A stretch of 64,000 nucleotides of DNA, from assembly GCF_902459705.1 (NCBI RefSeq), contig NZ_CABPRU010000001.1, forward strand, positions 620,001 to 684,000. The letters are read 5' to 3'. Each line of letters opens with the position of its first letter. The first letter of the stretch is position 1. Positions 38,324 through 46,631 of this stretch are shown one piece after another. Below the pieces are notes generated by a model. The model was not told the origin of the DNA. It saw only the letters and a program-made list of their open reading frames with translations, and did no database searches. The position numbers and the translations under genes were made by a program. The stretch comes from Pandoraea terrigena (lineage in GTDB: Bacteria > Pseudomonadota > Gammaproteobacteria > Burkholderiales > Burkholderiaceae).

Positions 38324-38333
38324 CGTGACCGTC

Positions 38334-39572
38334 ATGAAATTCGATACGCTTGTCCTCGGTGGGGGCATCGTGGGCGTCTGCGTCGCCGTGCATCTGCAGC
38401 AGCGTGGGCACGCTGTCGCGCTGGTCGACCGCAAGGCACCAGGCAACGAGACGTCGTTCGGCAATGCTGGGCTGATCCAGCGCGAGGGCGTCTATCCTTA
38501 TGCGCTTCCACGCGATTTCGCCACGCTCATGCGCTATGCGCGCAACCGCTCGCCCGACGTGCGCTATCACGCGCGCGCCATGCCGAAGGTGCTTCCGTTT
38601 CTGTATCGGTATTGGTATCACTCCCGTGCGGATCGTCACGCGGCTATCGCCCGATCGTACTCGACATTGATCGAGCACTGTGTCGACGAGCATCGCGCAT
38701 TGGTCGAGGCCTCAGGGGCTCAAGCGCTGTTACGCACGGGGGGCTGGCTCAAGGTGTTTCGCAGCGCGCGCAAACACGAGGCGGAGTTGCGCGTGGCGGA
38801 GCAATGGAGATCCGAATATGGCGTCGCGTTTCAATCGCTCGACGTTGGGCAACTGCGGCGTGACGAGCCATCGTTGGGGCACGCGTTGATTGGTGCATTG
38901 CGCTATACCGATGCGGACTCCGTGAGTGACCCCAATGCGTTGGTTGCTGCGTACGCGCGCTACTTCGAGACCCTTGGAGGACGAATCTTCATTGGTGACG
39001 CGGCGACGCTCACGCCGAAGTGGGGTGTCAATACCGAGGCGGGCCGCATCGATGCGCATTCAGCCGTGATCGCGCTGGGACCGTGGTCGGATCTGGTCAC
39101 GACACGGATGGGCTATCGACTTCCGCTTGCCGTCAAGCGTGGTTATCACATGCACTACGCCGCGCAGGAAGGCGCGCGATTGAATCAGCCGGTGCTCGAT
39201 GCCGAGGTCGGCTACATGATGACGCCCATGGCGCGCGGTATTCGTTTGACGACGGGGGCAGAATTGGCCTTCCGCGACGCGCCCGCCACGCCTGTGCAAC
39301 TCAGTGAAATCGAGCCTTTCGCGCGCGAGATGTTTCCGCTGGGCAAGCGACTCGAGGCCCAACCTTGGCTCGGTTGTCGTCCCTGCACGCCGGACATGAT
39401 GCCCATCATCGGTCCAGCGAATCGGCACAGGGACTTGTGGTTCGCGTTCGGACACGCGCATCATGGCTTGACCCTCGGTCCTATCACGGGGCGTTTGCTC
39501 GCGGAGATGATGGTCGGCGCGGATCCGATCGCGGATCCGCGGCCGTTTCGTGCCGATCGTTTCGGTGACTGA
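38334..39572 (+). CDS. FAD-dependent amine/D-amino-acid dehydrogenase (DadA-like)
   Basis: A 412-residue DAO-family flavoprotein. The N-terminal Rossmann motif is LVLGGGIVGVCVAVHLQQRGHAVALVDR, followed by ETSFGNAGLIQ as in DadA. The C-terminal FAD segment is PIIGPANRHRDLWFAFGHAHHGLTLGPITGRLLAEM. It would oxidise an amine or amino acid to the imine, which RidA (just upstream) hydrolyses. No cytochrome or transmembrane segment is encoded beside it, so the electron acceptor is unknown. It is the last gene of the operon. Confidence 0.88.
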   Translation: MKFDTLVLGGGIVGVCVAVHLQQRGHAVALVDRKAPGNETSFGNAGLIQREGVYPYALPRDFATLMRYARNRSPDVRYHARAMPKVLPFLYRYWYHSRADRHAAIARSYSTLIEHCVDEHRALVEASGAQALLRTGGWLKVFRSARKHEAELRVAEQWRSEYGVAFQSLDVGQLRRDEPSLGHALIGALRYTDADSVSDPNALVAAYARYFETLGGRIFIGDAATLTPKWGVNTEAGRIDAHSAVIALGPWSDLVTTRMGYRLPLAVKRGYHMHYAAQEGARLNQPVLDAEVGYMMTPMARGIRLTTGAELAFRDAPATPVQLSEIEPFAREMFPLGKRLEAQPWLGCRPCTPDMMPIIGPANRHRDLWFAFGHAHHGLTLGPITGRLLAEMMVGADPIADPRPFRADRFGD

Positions 39573-40050
39573 TCGCGTCGCGGCCTCTGCCTATGCGCAA
39601 CGACGATGGCAATCGTTGACGTCGGCGCGTTTCCCGGTGGCCGTTCGAATGGTCGAAACCGCGAGCCGGGTGGACTTCCTGCAGATGTCCTATCTCGGGG
39701 CGCGCAGACACGGTTGCGCGTCCCGCAAAGATGTAGACAACATCGTTACCCGATCGCGCGGCAGATGACGTCAGACGTCGGCCGGCGAGGGCTCGGCGCC
39801 AGTGCGCCGATGCGTTCCGTTGCGCTCGAAGCGTTGTCAACTAATTGACCCAAAAAGGATTCTCGACGCTCATCAAAAAGCTCATCGTTTGTCACGGTCT
39901 TGTCATCGGCGCTTTTTAGACTGCGGTCACTTTTGGCACAAATTGCCACAAAACGGCTAGTCGAGCGATGCCGGCGGCGCGATCCCTCGGCGGGGCGCGG
40001 CGGCCGGGAGCGCATCGGGGCCGACCGGCGATTCGATTGACAGGTGAACC
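39573..40050. other. Intergenic region before phnCDE
   Basis: 478 bp with no credible gene. The first 270 bp contain only frames without family character. The second half becomes AT-richer and holds a Pho box (39889-39906) and a small palindrome (TGGCA, 5 nt, TGCCA at 39936-39950 or close to it), which probably mark the phnC promoter region. Confidence 0.6.
39889..39906 (+). promoter_or_regulatory. Pho box upstream of phnCDE
   Basis: TTGTCAC-GGTC-TTGTCAT consists of two 7-mers at the 11-bp period of the PhoB site (consensus CTGTCAT-N4-CTGTCAY), oriented toward phnC and ending 144 bp before its start. It predicts PhoB activation under phosphate limitation. Confidence 0.75.
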
Positions 40051-40917
40051 GTGGACGAAGCAATTCGAATCGAGCGACTGACCAAGACTTTCACGGGCGG
40101 CCGCCGTGCGCTCGACGAGGTGGCGCTCAATGTCATGCCCGGCGAAATGGTTGCGCTGATCGGGGCGTCGGGCTCGGGCAAGTCGACGCTGATGCGTCAC
40201 ATGGCGGGCTTCGTGGCCGCCGATTCGCAACCAGGCGGCATCGACATTCTCGGCCGACCGATTCAGCGCGATGGCCGCATCGTGCGCGAAGTGCGCCAGA
40301 TTCGCCGCGACATCGGCTTCGTCTTCCAGCAGTTCAATCTGGTGGGCCGCCTGCCGGTCATTACCAATGTGCTGACGGGCCTGCTCGCGCGTGTGCCGCT
40401 GTGGCGCAGCCTGATGTACCGCTTCACCTCTGAAGAGCGCCAGACGGCGCTCGCGGCGCTGGCCGAAGTGGGCATCGCCGATCTGGCCTTCCAGCGCGCC
40501 AGCACGCTCTCGGGGGGGCAGCAACAGCGCGCGGCATTGGCGCGCACGCTGGTGCAGGGTGCGAAGATCATTCTCGCGGATGAACCGATTGCGTCGCTCG
40601 ACCCGGAGTCGGCCCGCAAGGTGATGGACATGCTCGCGCGCATGAACCGCGATCACAAGCTGACGGTAGTCGTCTCCCTGCATCAGGTTGACGTAGCGAT
40701 GCGCTACTGCGTGCGCACTGTGGCGCTGCATCAGGGGCGTGTGGTCTACGACGGCCCGTCTGCGGCACTCACGCCCGACCTGCTGCGCCGTCTTTATGGC
40801 GTGCAGGCGAGCGAACTGCTCAACGAAGACGCCGATGCCCCGGAGCGCGTGACGGGCGCGAAGCCGGCCGACGCGGAAACGCCTTTTCTTACCTCGATGT
40901 CCCTAAGTCTGACCTGA
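40051..40917 (+). CDS. phnC: Phosphonate ABC transporter ATP-binding protein PhnC
   Basis: A 288-residue ATPase energising phosphonate import. It has Walker [10 protein letters not shown] (residues 38-46), Q-loop [21 protein letters not shown] (the NV-LTG run is typical of PhnC), signature [14 protein letters not shown], Walker [14 protein letters not shown] and the His switch [14 protein letters not shown]. It starts with GTG at 40051. The order phnC-phnD-phnE behind a Pho box is standard. About 30 C-terminal residues extend beyond the usual end. Confidence 0.95.
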   Translation: MDEAIRIERLTKTFTGGRRALDEVALNVMPGEMVALIGASGSGKSTLMRHMAGFVAADSQPGGIDILGRPIQRDGRIVREVRQIRRDIGFVFQQFNLVGRLPVITNVLTGLLARVPLWRSLMYRFTSEERQTALAALAEVGIADLAFQRASTLSGGQQQRAALARTLVQGAKIILADEPIASLDPESARKVMDMLARMNRDHKLTVVVSLHQVDVAMRYCVRTVALHQGRVVYDGPSAALTPDLLRRLYGVQASELLNEDADAPERVTGAKPADAETPFLTSMSLSLT

Positions 40918-40933
40918 CCTGGAGCTTGTCCTC

Positions 40934-41902
40934 ATGAAACTGTGGAAAACCTTGCTGGCCGGCGCGGCCATGATCGCCTCGGTGGCGGCAGCGCACGCGC
41001 AGGAAATCAATTTCGGCATTATCTCGACCGACTCGAGCGCAGCCCTGCGTCAACGTTGGCAGCCGCTGATCGACGACATGGAGAAGCAAACGGGCCTGAA
41101 GGTGACCCCGTTCTTCGCCACCGACTACGCCGGTGTGATCGAAGGCATGCGCTTCAACAAGGTGCAACTCGCCTGGATGGGTAACAAGGGCGCGATGGAG
41201 GCCGTGGACCGCTCGAAAGGCGAAGTCTTCGCGAAGATCGTGTATGCCGACGGCACGCAAGGCTACTACTCGCTGCTGATCTCGAACAAGTCGAGCCCGT
41301 ACAAGACGCTCGACGACGTGATCAAGAACGGCAAGAAGATCAACTTCGGGCTGGGCGATCCGACCTCGACGTCGGGCACGCTGGTGCCGGGTTACTACGT
41401 GTTCGCGAAGAACAACATCGATCCGCGCACGTACTTCAAGACCGCGCGCAGCTCGAACCATGGCGCGAACCTGATGGCCGTGCTCAACAATCAGGTCGAC
41501 GTGGCGACGAACAACACCGAAGAGCTGAGCAAGCTCGAGGCAACGCAGCCGGAGAAGGCCAAGCAGGTTCATGTGATCTGGAAGTCGCCGCTGATCCCGT
41601 CGGACCCGATGCTGTGGCGCAAGGACCTGCCGGCCGCCACGAAGAAGAAGATCCGCGACTTCTTCCTGGCCTACGGCAAGGACGCGCACGAGAAGGAAGT
41701 GTTGAAGAACATTTACAACTACGGCGGTTTCCGCGCGTCGACCGACGCCCAACTGCTGCCGATCCGTCAGCTCGAACTGTTCAAGCAAAAGATGCAGCTT
41801 GCGTCGGATGCCAACATCGACGCCGCCAAGAAGAAGTCGCAACTGGCCGAAATCGACAGCAAGCTCGCCGCGCTCGACCAGGAAATGAACAAGGCGAAGT
41901 AA
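40934..41902 (+). CDS. phnD: Phosphonate-binding periplasmic protein PhnD
   Basis: A 322-residue substrate-binding protein. The signal peptide ends at AHA (residues 20-22), then EINFGIISTDSSAALRQRWQPLIDDMEKQTGLKVTPFFATDYAGVIEGMRFNKVQLAWMG, the PhnD family start. Residues 125-165 contain the phosphonate-coordinating FGLGDPTSTSGTLVPG loop. A GGAG lies about 10 nt before the ATG. A strong hairpin follows before phnE, which may raise phnD mRNA level relative to the rest. Confidence 0.96.
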   Translation: MKLWKTLLAGAAMIASVAAAHAQEINFGIISTDSSAALRQRWQPLIDDMEKQTGLKVTPFFATDYAGVIEGMRFNKVQLAWMGNKGAMEAVDRSKGEVFAKIVYADGTQGYYSLLISNKSSPYKTLDDVIKNGKKINFGLGDPTSTSGTLVPGYYVFAKNNIDPRTYFKTARSSNHGANLMAVLNNQVDVATNNTEELSKLEATQPEKAKQVHVIWKSPLIPSDPMLWRKDLPAATKKKIRDFFLAYGKDAHEKEVLKNIYNYGGFRASTDAQLLPIRQLELFKQKMQLASDANIDAAKKKSQLAEIDSKLAALDQEMNKAK

Positions 41903-41943
41903 GCGTTTCATCGCACAGAAGTCAGTCATTGATTCAAGCGACG

Positions 41944-41975
41944 TCACAGGGCAGTGCGAGCGTGCTGCCCTGTGA
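41944..41975 (+). terminator. Hairpin between phnD and phnE
   Basis: TCACAGGGCAG / CTGCCCTGTGA form an 11-bp perfect stem with a 10-nt loop, 42 nt after the phnD stop and 97 nt before phnE. There is no T-run, so it is more likely an mRNA-stabilising or partial-attenuation hairpin that boosts the binding protein over the permease. Confidence 0.55.
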
Positions 41976-42072
41976 TGAATACCCGCGAGCCGGACCCTCG
42001 TACCCGCCGTGTCCTCTGCGGTCCGATTTTTCTCCGGCCGATGCTATGCCGGAATGACTTGTGGTACTCGAC

Positions 42073-42879
42073 ATGAACACCAGCGTATCCCTCACTGCAA
42101 ATGGTCGCCTGCCGGGCGAGCCGCCCAAGCGTTCGTGGCTGTCCTTGATCGGCTGGGGGGCGTTCTTCCTGATTCTGGTGTGGTCGTGGGGCGGTGCCGA
42201 TATGCGCCCGCTCGATCTGATTCGCGATTCGGGCAACATGAGCCAGTTCGCGCACGATTTCTTCCCGCCCGATTTCCACGACTGGCGCGTGTATGTGCAC
42301 GAGATGCTCGTGACCATTCACATCGCGGTGTGGGGCACGGTGCTCGCGGTTGTGTGTTCGATCCCGATGGGGTTGCTTTCGGCGTCGAACATGGTGCCGG
42401 CGTGGGTGTATCAGCCGGTGCGTCGCGTGATGGATTCCTGCCGTGCGATCAACGAGATGGTTTTCGCGATGCTCTTCATCGTTGCGGTGGGTCTGGGTCC
42501 ATTTGCCGGCGTGCTTGCGCTATGGGTGCATACGACGGGCACGCTCTCGAAGCTGTTCGCCGAAGCGGTCGAAGCGATCGATCCGCGTCCGGTGGAGGGC
42601 GTACGCGCTACGGGGGCGCGTGCCATCGACGAAATCCTGTACGGGGTGTTGCCGCAGGTCATGCCGCTGTGGATCTCGTACACGCTGTACCGTTTCGAGT
42701 CGAACGTGCGTTCGGCGTCGGTGGTCGGCATGGTCGGAGCGGGCGGTATCGGCGTGGTGCTTTATGAAGTGATCCGCAGCTTCCAGTACGCGCAGACGTG
42801 TGCCGTGATGCTGATCATGATCGTCGTGGTGACGTGCATCGACGTCTTCTCGGCGCGTGTGCGCAAGCAGGTGATCTGA
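42073..42879 (+). CDS. phnE: Phosphonate ABC transporter permease PhnE
   Basis: A 268-residue permease with about six helices: an N-terminal one ([20 protein letters not shown]), a periplasmic stretch with the conserved [27 protein letters not shown], and the EAA loop [32 protein letters not shown] that contacts PhnC. ATG 42073 is used; an in-frame GTG at 42061 is possible. It ends the phnCDE unit and is followed by a 14-bp hairpin shared with convergent phnM. Confidence 0.95.
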   Translation: MNTSVSLTANGRLPGEPPKRSWLSLIGWGAFFLILVWSWGGADMRPLDLIRDSGNMSQFAHDFFPPDFHDWRVYVHEMLVTIHIAVWGTVLAVVCSIPMGLLSASNMVPAWVYQPVRRVMDSCRAINEMVFAMLFIVAVGLGPFAGVLALWVHTTGTLSKLFAEAVEAIDPRPVEGVRATGARAIDEILYGVLPQVMPLWISYTLYRFESNVRSASVVGMVGAGGIGVVLYEVIRSFQYAQTCAVMLIMIVVVTCIDVFSARVRKQVI

Positions 42880-42912
42880 CGCCGAACAAAAAAGCGCAGT
42901 CGATAGTAGTAA

Positions 42913-42946
42913 GCAGAACGCCGGTCCTTGGAGACCGGCGTTCTGC
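42913..42946. terminator. Bidirectional terminator between convergent phnE and phnM
   Basis: GCAGAACGCCGGTC / GACCGGCGTTCTGC form a 14-bp perfect stem with a 6-nt loop, midway between the stops of phnE (42879) and phnM (42979). Short AT-rich flanks follow on both strands, so it can serve both operons. Confidence 0.8.
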
Positions 42947-42978
42947 ATTTACGCGGGGGGAGTCGGGTCGCGGCGCAC

Positions 42979-44115
42979 TCAGGCGACACGCAGTCCTTCC
43001 AGAAAGGTGGCGCGCGGCACCGGCGGCATGCCGGGGCGGACGGCGACACGCACCATGTCTGCTCGCAAACCCGGCATGATGCCGCCACGGTCGGAGAGGC
43101 CGACCGACTGCGCGGGCGTCCACGACACGGTGCGCATTGCCTTCGAGAGCGACCAGCCGATTTCGTTATGGAGTTGGAAGGCGGCTTGCAGCAAGCTGGA
43201 CGGCACGTAGTCCGACGACAGGATATCGAGCATGTCTTCGCGCGCGAGATCGGCTGCTGCGACATTGCCCGAATGCGACCCCCCGCGCACGATGTTGGGT
43301 GCGCCCATGATCACGCCAATCGACTTCTCGCGTGCTGCGCGGGCTGCGGTGAGTGTCGTCGGGAATTCCGAGAGCGCCACACCGTCGCGGACGGCTTCGT
43401 CCACGTGTTCAATCGACGTGTCGTCGTGACTCGCCAGCGGCAGGCCGCGCTCGCGGCTCATCGTCACAATGGTGTGGCGGTGCGGCAAGGCGAACGCCTC
43501 TTGCTGAGCCTTCAGATCGGCCAGCATCGCTTGCCACGTCTCGTCCGACACCTTACCGTTACGCTCGTGATACTGGCGGTACTGCACCGGGTCGTGCCAC
43601 TGGCGCTGACCCGGCGTGTGATCCATGACTGACACGAGCCTCAGTAGCGGGTGGTCGCTCATTTCGGCGAACGCCTCGGCCGCGTCGCGCGTGGCGACCT
43701 CGCAGCGCAGATGCAGGAAGTGATCCGCACGGAACAGACCGGCGGCGACGCTGTCGAGCAGTGCCTGAGCGCACTCGTTCTGCACTTTGCGGCTGCGCAG
43801 GCCGAACGCGTCGCGCTCGCCGATCACCAGCGAGTCGAAGACCGTGGTGATGCCGGCGGCGGCGACTTGTGCGTCGTGAATCGCGAACGCGGCGTGCGTG
43901 TTCCAGAGCACGCCGGGGCGTGGCGCGAGGTGCTTTTCCAGATTATCGGTATGCAACTCCACCAGACCGGGCAATAGATGATCGCCCTCCCAGTCGATGG
44001 CCTCCGGCACCTGCGTCGTGCCTTCTTCCACGGAATATATGCGGCCCTCGCGCACGTCGACGACCCCGGTGAAGGTGGTCTCGGGGGTGACGATGCGGGC
44101 GTTCTTGATAAGCAT
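42979..44115 (-). CDS. phnM: Alpha-D-ribose 1-methylphosphonate 5-triphosphate diphosphatase PhnM
   Basis: A 378-residue amidohydrolase that removes pyrophosphate from ribose 1-phosphonate 5-triphosphate in the C-P lyase pathway. The metal motif is LVELHTDNLEKHLAPRPG (His55, Asp57, His62). The later metal residues lie in LPLASHDDTSIEHVDEA, and GAPNIVRGGSHSGNV is a PhnM hallmark. ATG 44115 (MLIKNARIVTPE) is the family start. It is the last gene of phnGHIJKLM, 16 nt after phnL. Confidence 0.96.
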   Translation of the reverse strand: MLIKNARIVTPETTFTGVVDVREGRIYSVEEGTTQVPEAIDWEGDHLLPGLVELHTDNLEKHLAPRPGVLWNTHAAFAIHDAQVAAAGITTVFDSLVIGERDAFGLRSRKVQNECAQALLDSVAAGLFRADHFLHLRCEVATRDAAEAFAEMSDHPLLRLVSVMDHTPGQRQWHDPVQYRQYHERNGKVSDETWQAMLADLKAQQEAFALPHRHTIVTMSRERGLPLASHDDTSIEHVDEAVRDGVALSEFPTTLTAARAAREKSIGVIMGAPNIVRGGSHSGNVAAADLAREDMLDILSSDYVPSSLLQAAFQLHNEIGWSLSKAMRTVSWTPAQSVGLSDRGGIMPGLRADMVRVAVRPGMPPVPRATFLEGLRVA

Positions 44116-44131
44116 GACAAACTCCGGTGGA

Positions 44132-44935
44132 TCAATGAGCGGGGCGCAGCACGGGGCGCATGACGAGTGTGCGGGAGGCAACCTCGTCGCGGGTCGCTTC
44201 GTCGTGGAAAATGCCGATGATCGCGCTGCCGGCGGCGCGCGCCTCGCCAATCAGTTGCGCGACCATGGCCCGGTTCCGGGCGTCGAGCGATGCGGTCGGT
44301 TCGTCGAGCAGCAGCACGGGTGCGGCGGCAATCAGGCCGCGTGCGATATTGATGCGCTGCTGCTCGCCTCCTGAGAACGTCGCCGGGGCGAGCGACCACA
44401 ACCGTTCGGGAATATTCAGGCGGGCGAGAAGATCGCGGGCACGGCCTGCGGCGTCGCCGTCGCCATACCCAAGACGGCGCAATGGCTCTGCCACGATGTC
44501 GAGCGTGCTCACGCGCGGAATCACGCGCAGGAACTGGCTGACGTAGCCGAGCGTGGTGCGGCGTACCGAGAGCACTTCGCGGGCGGTGGCGGTGCTCAGG
44601 TCGACCCAGCGCCGCGTGTGGCCGTCGTCGTGACGGATTTCGATGCGGCCTTCGCCGACGAGGTAGTTTCCGTAGAGACAGCGCAGCAGTGTGCTCTTGC
44701 CCGCGCCCGAGGGGCCAACGAGCGCCACGCATTCGCCGCGCCGCACGCTCAGATCCACGCCGTCGAGCGCAGGAATGGCCGCACCGCCCTGGGCGTGCAG
44801 CCGGAACGTCTTGTGCAGGCCCTGAGCGCGCAGCATGACGTCGGGCTCGTGTGTGGCGAGGGTAACGGATTCCTGCCGGAGCGCTGCCCTGTCGGGAGAC
44901 GAGGCAGCCGTGGGAGAGTTCGTTCCGGAGTTCAT
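44132..44935 (-). CDS. phnL: C-P lyase accessory ATPase PhnL
   Basis: A 267-residue ABC-type ATPase associated with the C-P lyase core rather than with a transporter. Walker A is [20 protein letters not shown], the signature [15 protein letters not shown], Walker [14 protein letters not shown] and the H-loop [13 protein letters not shown]. The CLYGNYL segment and Arg-rich [11 protein letters not shown] are typical of PhnL. Its ATG overlaps the phnK stop by 4 nt. In E. coli PhnK and PhnL form a dimer on the PhnGHIJ complex. Confidence 0.95.
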   Translation of the reverse strand: MNSGTNSPTAASSPDRAALRQESVTLATHEPDVMLRAQGLHKTFRLHAQGGAAIPALDGVDLSVRRGECVALVGPSGAGKSTLLRCLYGNYLVGEGRIEIRHDDGHTRRWVDLSTATAREVLSVRRTTLGYVSQFLRVIPRVSTLDIVAEPLRRLGYGDGDAAGRARDLLARLNIPERLWSLAPATFSGGEQQRINIARGLIAAAPVLLLDEPTASLDARNRAMVAQLIGEARAAGSAIIGIFHDEATRDEVASRTLVMRPVLRPAH

Positions 44936-45747
44936 ACGGGCAGCACCGAGGAAACCAGCAATTGCGTGTAAGGATGTTGGGGATCGTCAAGCACCTGATC
45001 GGTCAGCCCCGCCTCGACCACGCGGCCGGCCTGCATCACGATCAGGCGATGCGCGATGAGTCGCGCCACGCCGATATCGTGCGTGACGATGATGGCGGCA
45101 AGATGAAGGCGCTCGACGAGCGAGCGCAACAGATCGAGCAAACGCGCCTGCACCGATACGTCGAGACCCGCGGTCGGCTCGTCCATGAACACGAGGCGAG
45201 GTTCGGTCACTAGATTGCGGGCAATTTGCAGACGCTGCTGCATCCCGCCGGAGAACGCGCCGGGCATCTCGTCGACGCGGGCCGGATCGAGTTCGACCTG
45301 TGCCATCCAGTGGCGCGCCTTGGTGCGGATGTCGCCGAAGTGGCGCGCACCGACGGCCATCAGGCGATCGCCGATGTTGCCGCCGGCCGAGACGTTCATG
45401 CGCAACCCGTCGCGCGGATTTTGTTCCACGAAGCCCCACTCGGTACGCAGCAGACGACGCTTGTGTGCCTCGTCCAGCGTGCTCAGGTCGTGCAACGTGC
45501 CGTCGGTGCCGCGATAGTGCAGCGTGCCGGCGTCGATCTCATGACGCAGCGCCAGCGCGTTGAGCAGCGTCGACTTGCCCGATCCCGATTCGCCCACGAC
45601 GCAAACCACTTCGCCGGGCCAGAGATCGAACGTCACGTCGGTGCAGCCGATGCGCTCGCCGTAGTGTTTGCCCAGCCCCGCCACACACAGCAGCGGTTCG
45701 TCCATCGGCGGTACGGCGCGCAGGGCCGCGTTGGAGAGCGTACTCAT
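44932..45747 (-). CDS. phnK: C-P lyase accessory ATPase PhnK
   Basis: A 271-residue ABC-type ATPase that binds PhnJ in the C-P lyase complex. It has [17 protein letters not shown] (Walker A), [30 protein letters not shown] (Q-loop region diagnostic for PhnK), [15 protein letters not shown] (signature) and [16 protein letters not shown] (Walker B). It resembles dipeptide-importer ATPases but is embedded between phnJ and phnL with 4-nt overlaps on both sides. Confidence 0.95.
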   Translation of the reverse strand: MSTLSNAALRAVPPMDEPLLCVAGLGKHYGERIGCTDVTFDLWPGEVVCVVGESGSGKSTLLNALALRHEIDAGTLHYRGTDGTLHDLSTLDEAHKRRLLRTEWGFVEQNPRDGLRMNVSAGGNIGDRLMAVGARHFGDIRTKARHWMAQVELDPARVDEMPGAFSGGMQQRLQIARNLVTEPRLVFMDEPTAGLDVSVQARLLDLLRSLVERLHLAAIIVTHDIGVARLIAHRLIVMQAGRVVEAGLTDQVLDDPQHPYTQLLVSSVLPV

Positions 45748-46631
45748 GCGGCCTCCTTCGTGGCCGTGCGGCTGCCGCAGTAGTCGCTGTCCGAGCACAC
45801 ATACATGCGGGTGCCCGCGTCGTCGGTGATGACTTCGTCGAGGAAGCTGTCGGTCGCGCCGCACAAGGCGCAATGCGCGTCCCACTTCTGGATCTGGAAC
45901 GGGTGGTCGTCGAAGTCGAGGCTCTCGACTGGCGTGTACGGTGGAATCGCGTACAGCCGCCGCTCGCGTCCCGCACCGAAGAGTTGCAGCGCCGGGTTCA
46001 TATGCAGCTTGGGGTTGTCGAATTTCGGAATCGGGGAGGGCGACGTGAGATAACGCCCGTTCACGATGACCGGATAGTCATAAGTCGTTGCGATAGCGCC
46101 GTGCCGCACGATGTCCTCGTACAGACGCACGCGCATGAGGCCGTACTCGCCCAGCGCATGCAGCTTGCGCGACTCGGCGATGCGTGGCTCCAGACGGAAG
46201 AGCGGCTCGGGCATCGGTACCTGATAGACCATGATCTGGCCTTCATGCAGTGCCGCTTCGGGAATGCGGTGACGCGTCTGGATGACGGTGGCATCCGACG
46301 TTTTGGTCGTCGTGGCCACACCGGCCGTGCGTGCGAAGAAGCGGCGGATGTTCACGGCGTTGGTCGTGTCGTCCGCGCCCTGGTCAATGACCTTGAGCGT
46401 GTCGTCGGCACCGATCACCGCGGCACTCACCTGAATGCCGCCCGTACCCCAGCCATAGGGCAGCGGCATCTCGCGGCTGCCGAACGGCACCTGATAGCCC
46501 GGAATCGCCACCGCCTTGAGCAGGCTGCGGCGAATCATGCGTTTGGTCTGTTCGTCGAGGAACGCGAAGTTGTAGCCCTCCGCGGTCACGGCACCTGCCG
46601 CTGGCGAAGACGTTTGCGCGGCGTCGCTCAT
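45744..46631 (-). CDS. phnJ: Alpha-D-ribose 1-methylphosphonate 5-phosphate C-P lyase PhnJ
   Basis: The 295-residue radical-SAM enzyme that breaks the carbon-phosphorus bond. The four essential cysteines are Cys254, Cys257, Cys279 and Cys285. The first three would bind [4Fe-4S] and the last would carry the thiyl radical; the spacing (+3, +22, +6) is identical to that reported for E. coli PhnJ. YNFAFLDEQTKRMIRRSLLKAVAIPGYQVPF is the conserved N-terminal region. The product is ribose 1,2-cyclic phosphate 5-phosphate. ATGA overlaps with phnI and phnK show tight coupling. Confidence 0.97.
   Translation of the reverse strand: MSDAAQTSSPAAGAVTAEGYNFAFLDEQTKRMIRRSLLKAVAIPGYQVPFGSREMPLPYGWGTGGIQVSAAVIGADDTLKVIDQGADDTTNAVNIRRFFARTAGVATTTKTSDATVIQTRHRIPEAALHEGQIMVYQVPMPEPLFRLEPRIAESRKLHALGEYGLMRVRLYEDIVRHGAIATTYDYPVIVNGRYLTSPSPIPKFDNPKLHMNPALQLFGAGRERRLYAIPPYTPVESLDFDDHPFQIQKWDAHCALCGATDSFLDEVITDDAGTRMYVCSDSDYCGSRTATKEAA

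Noticed and set aside
39573-39840. Short open frames on both strands before phnC
   Set aside because: No ribosome-binding site, no family resemblance, and mutually antisense; probably chance frames.
39930-39952. Sigma-54-like promoter upstream of phnC (TGGCAC followed by TTGC)
   Set aside because: The spacing between the GG and GC elements is 2 bp shorter than required, and phnC is better explained by the Pho box. The bases are part of a small palindrome.
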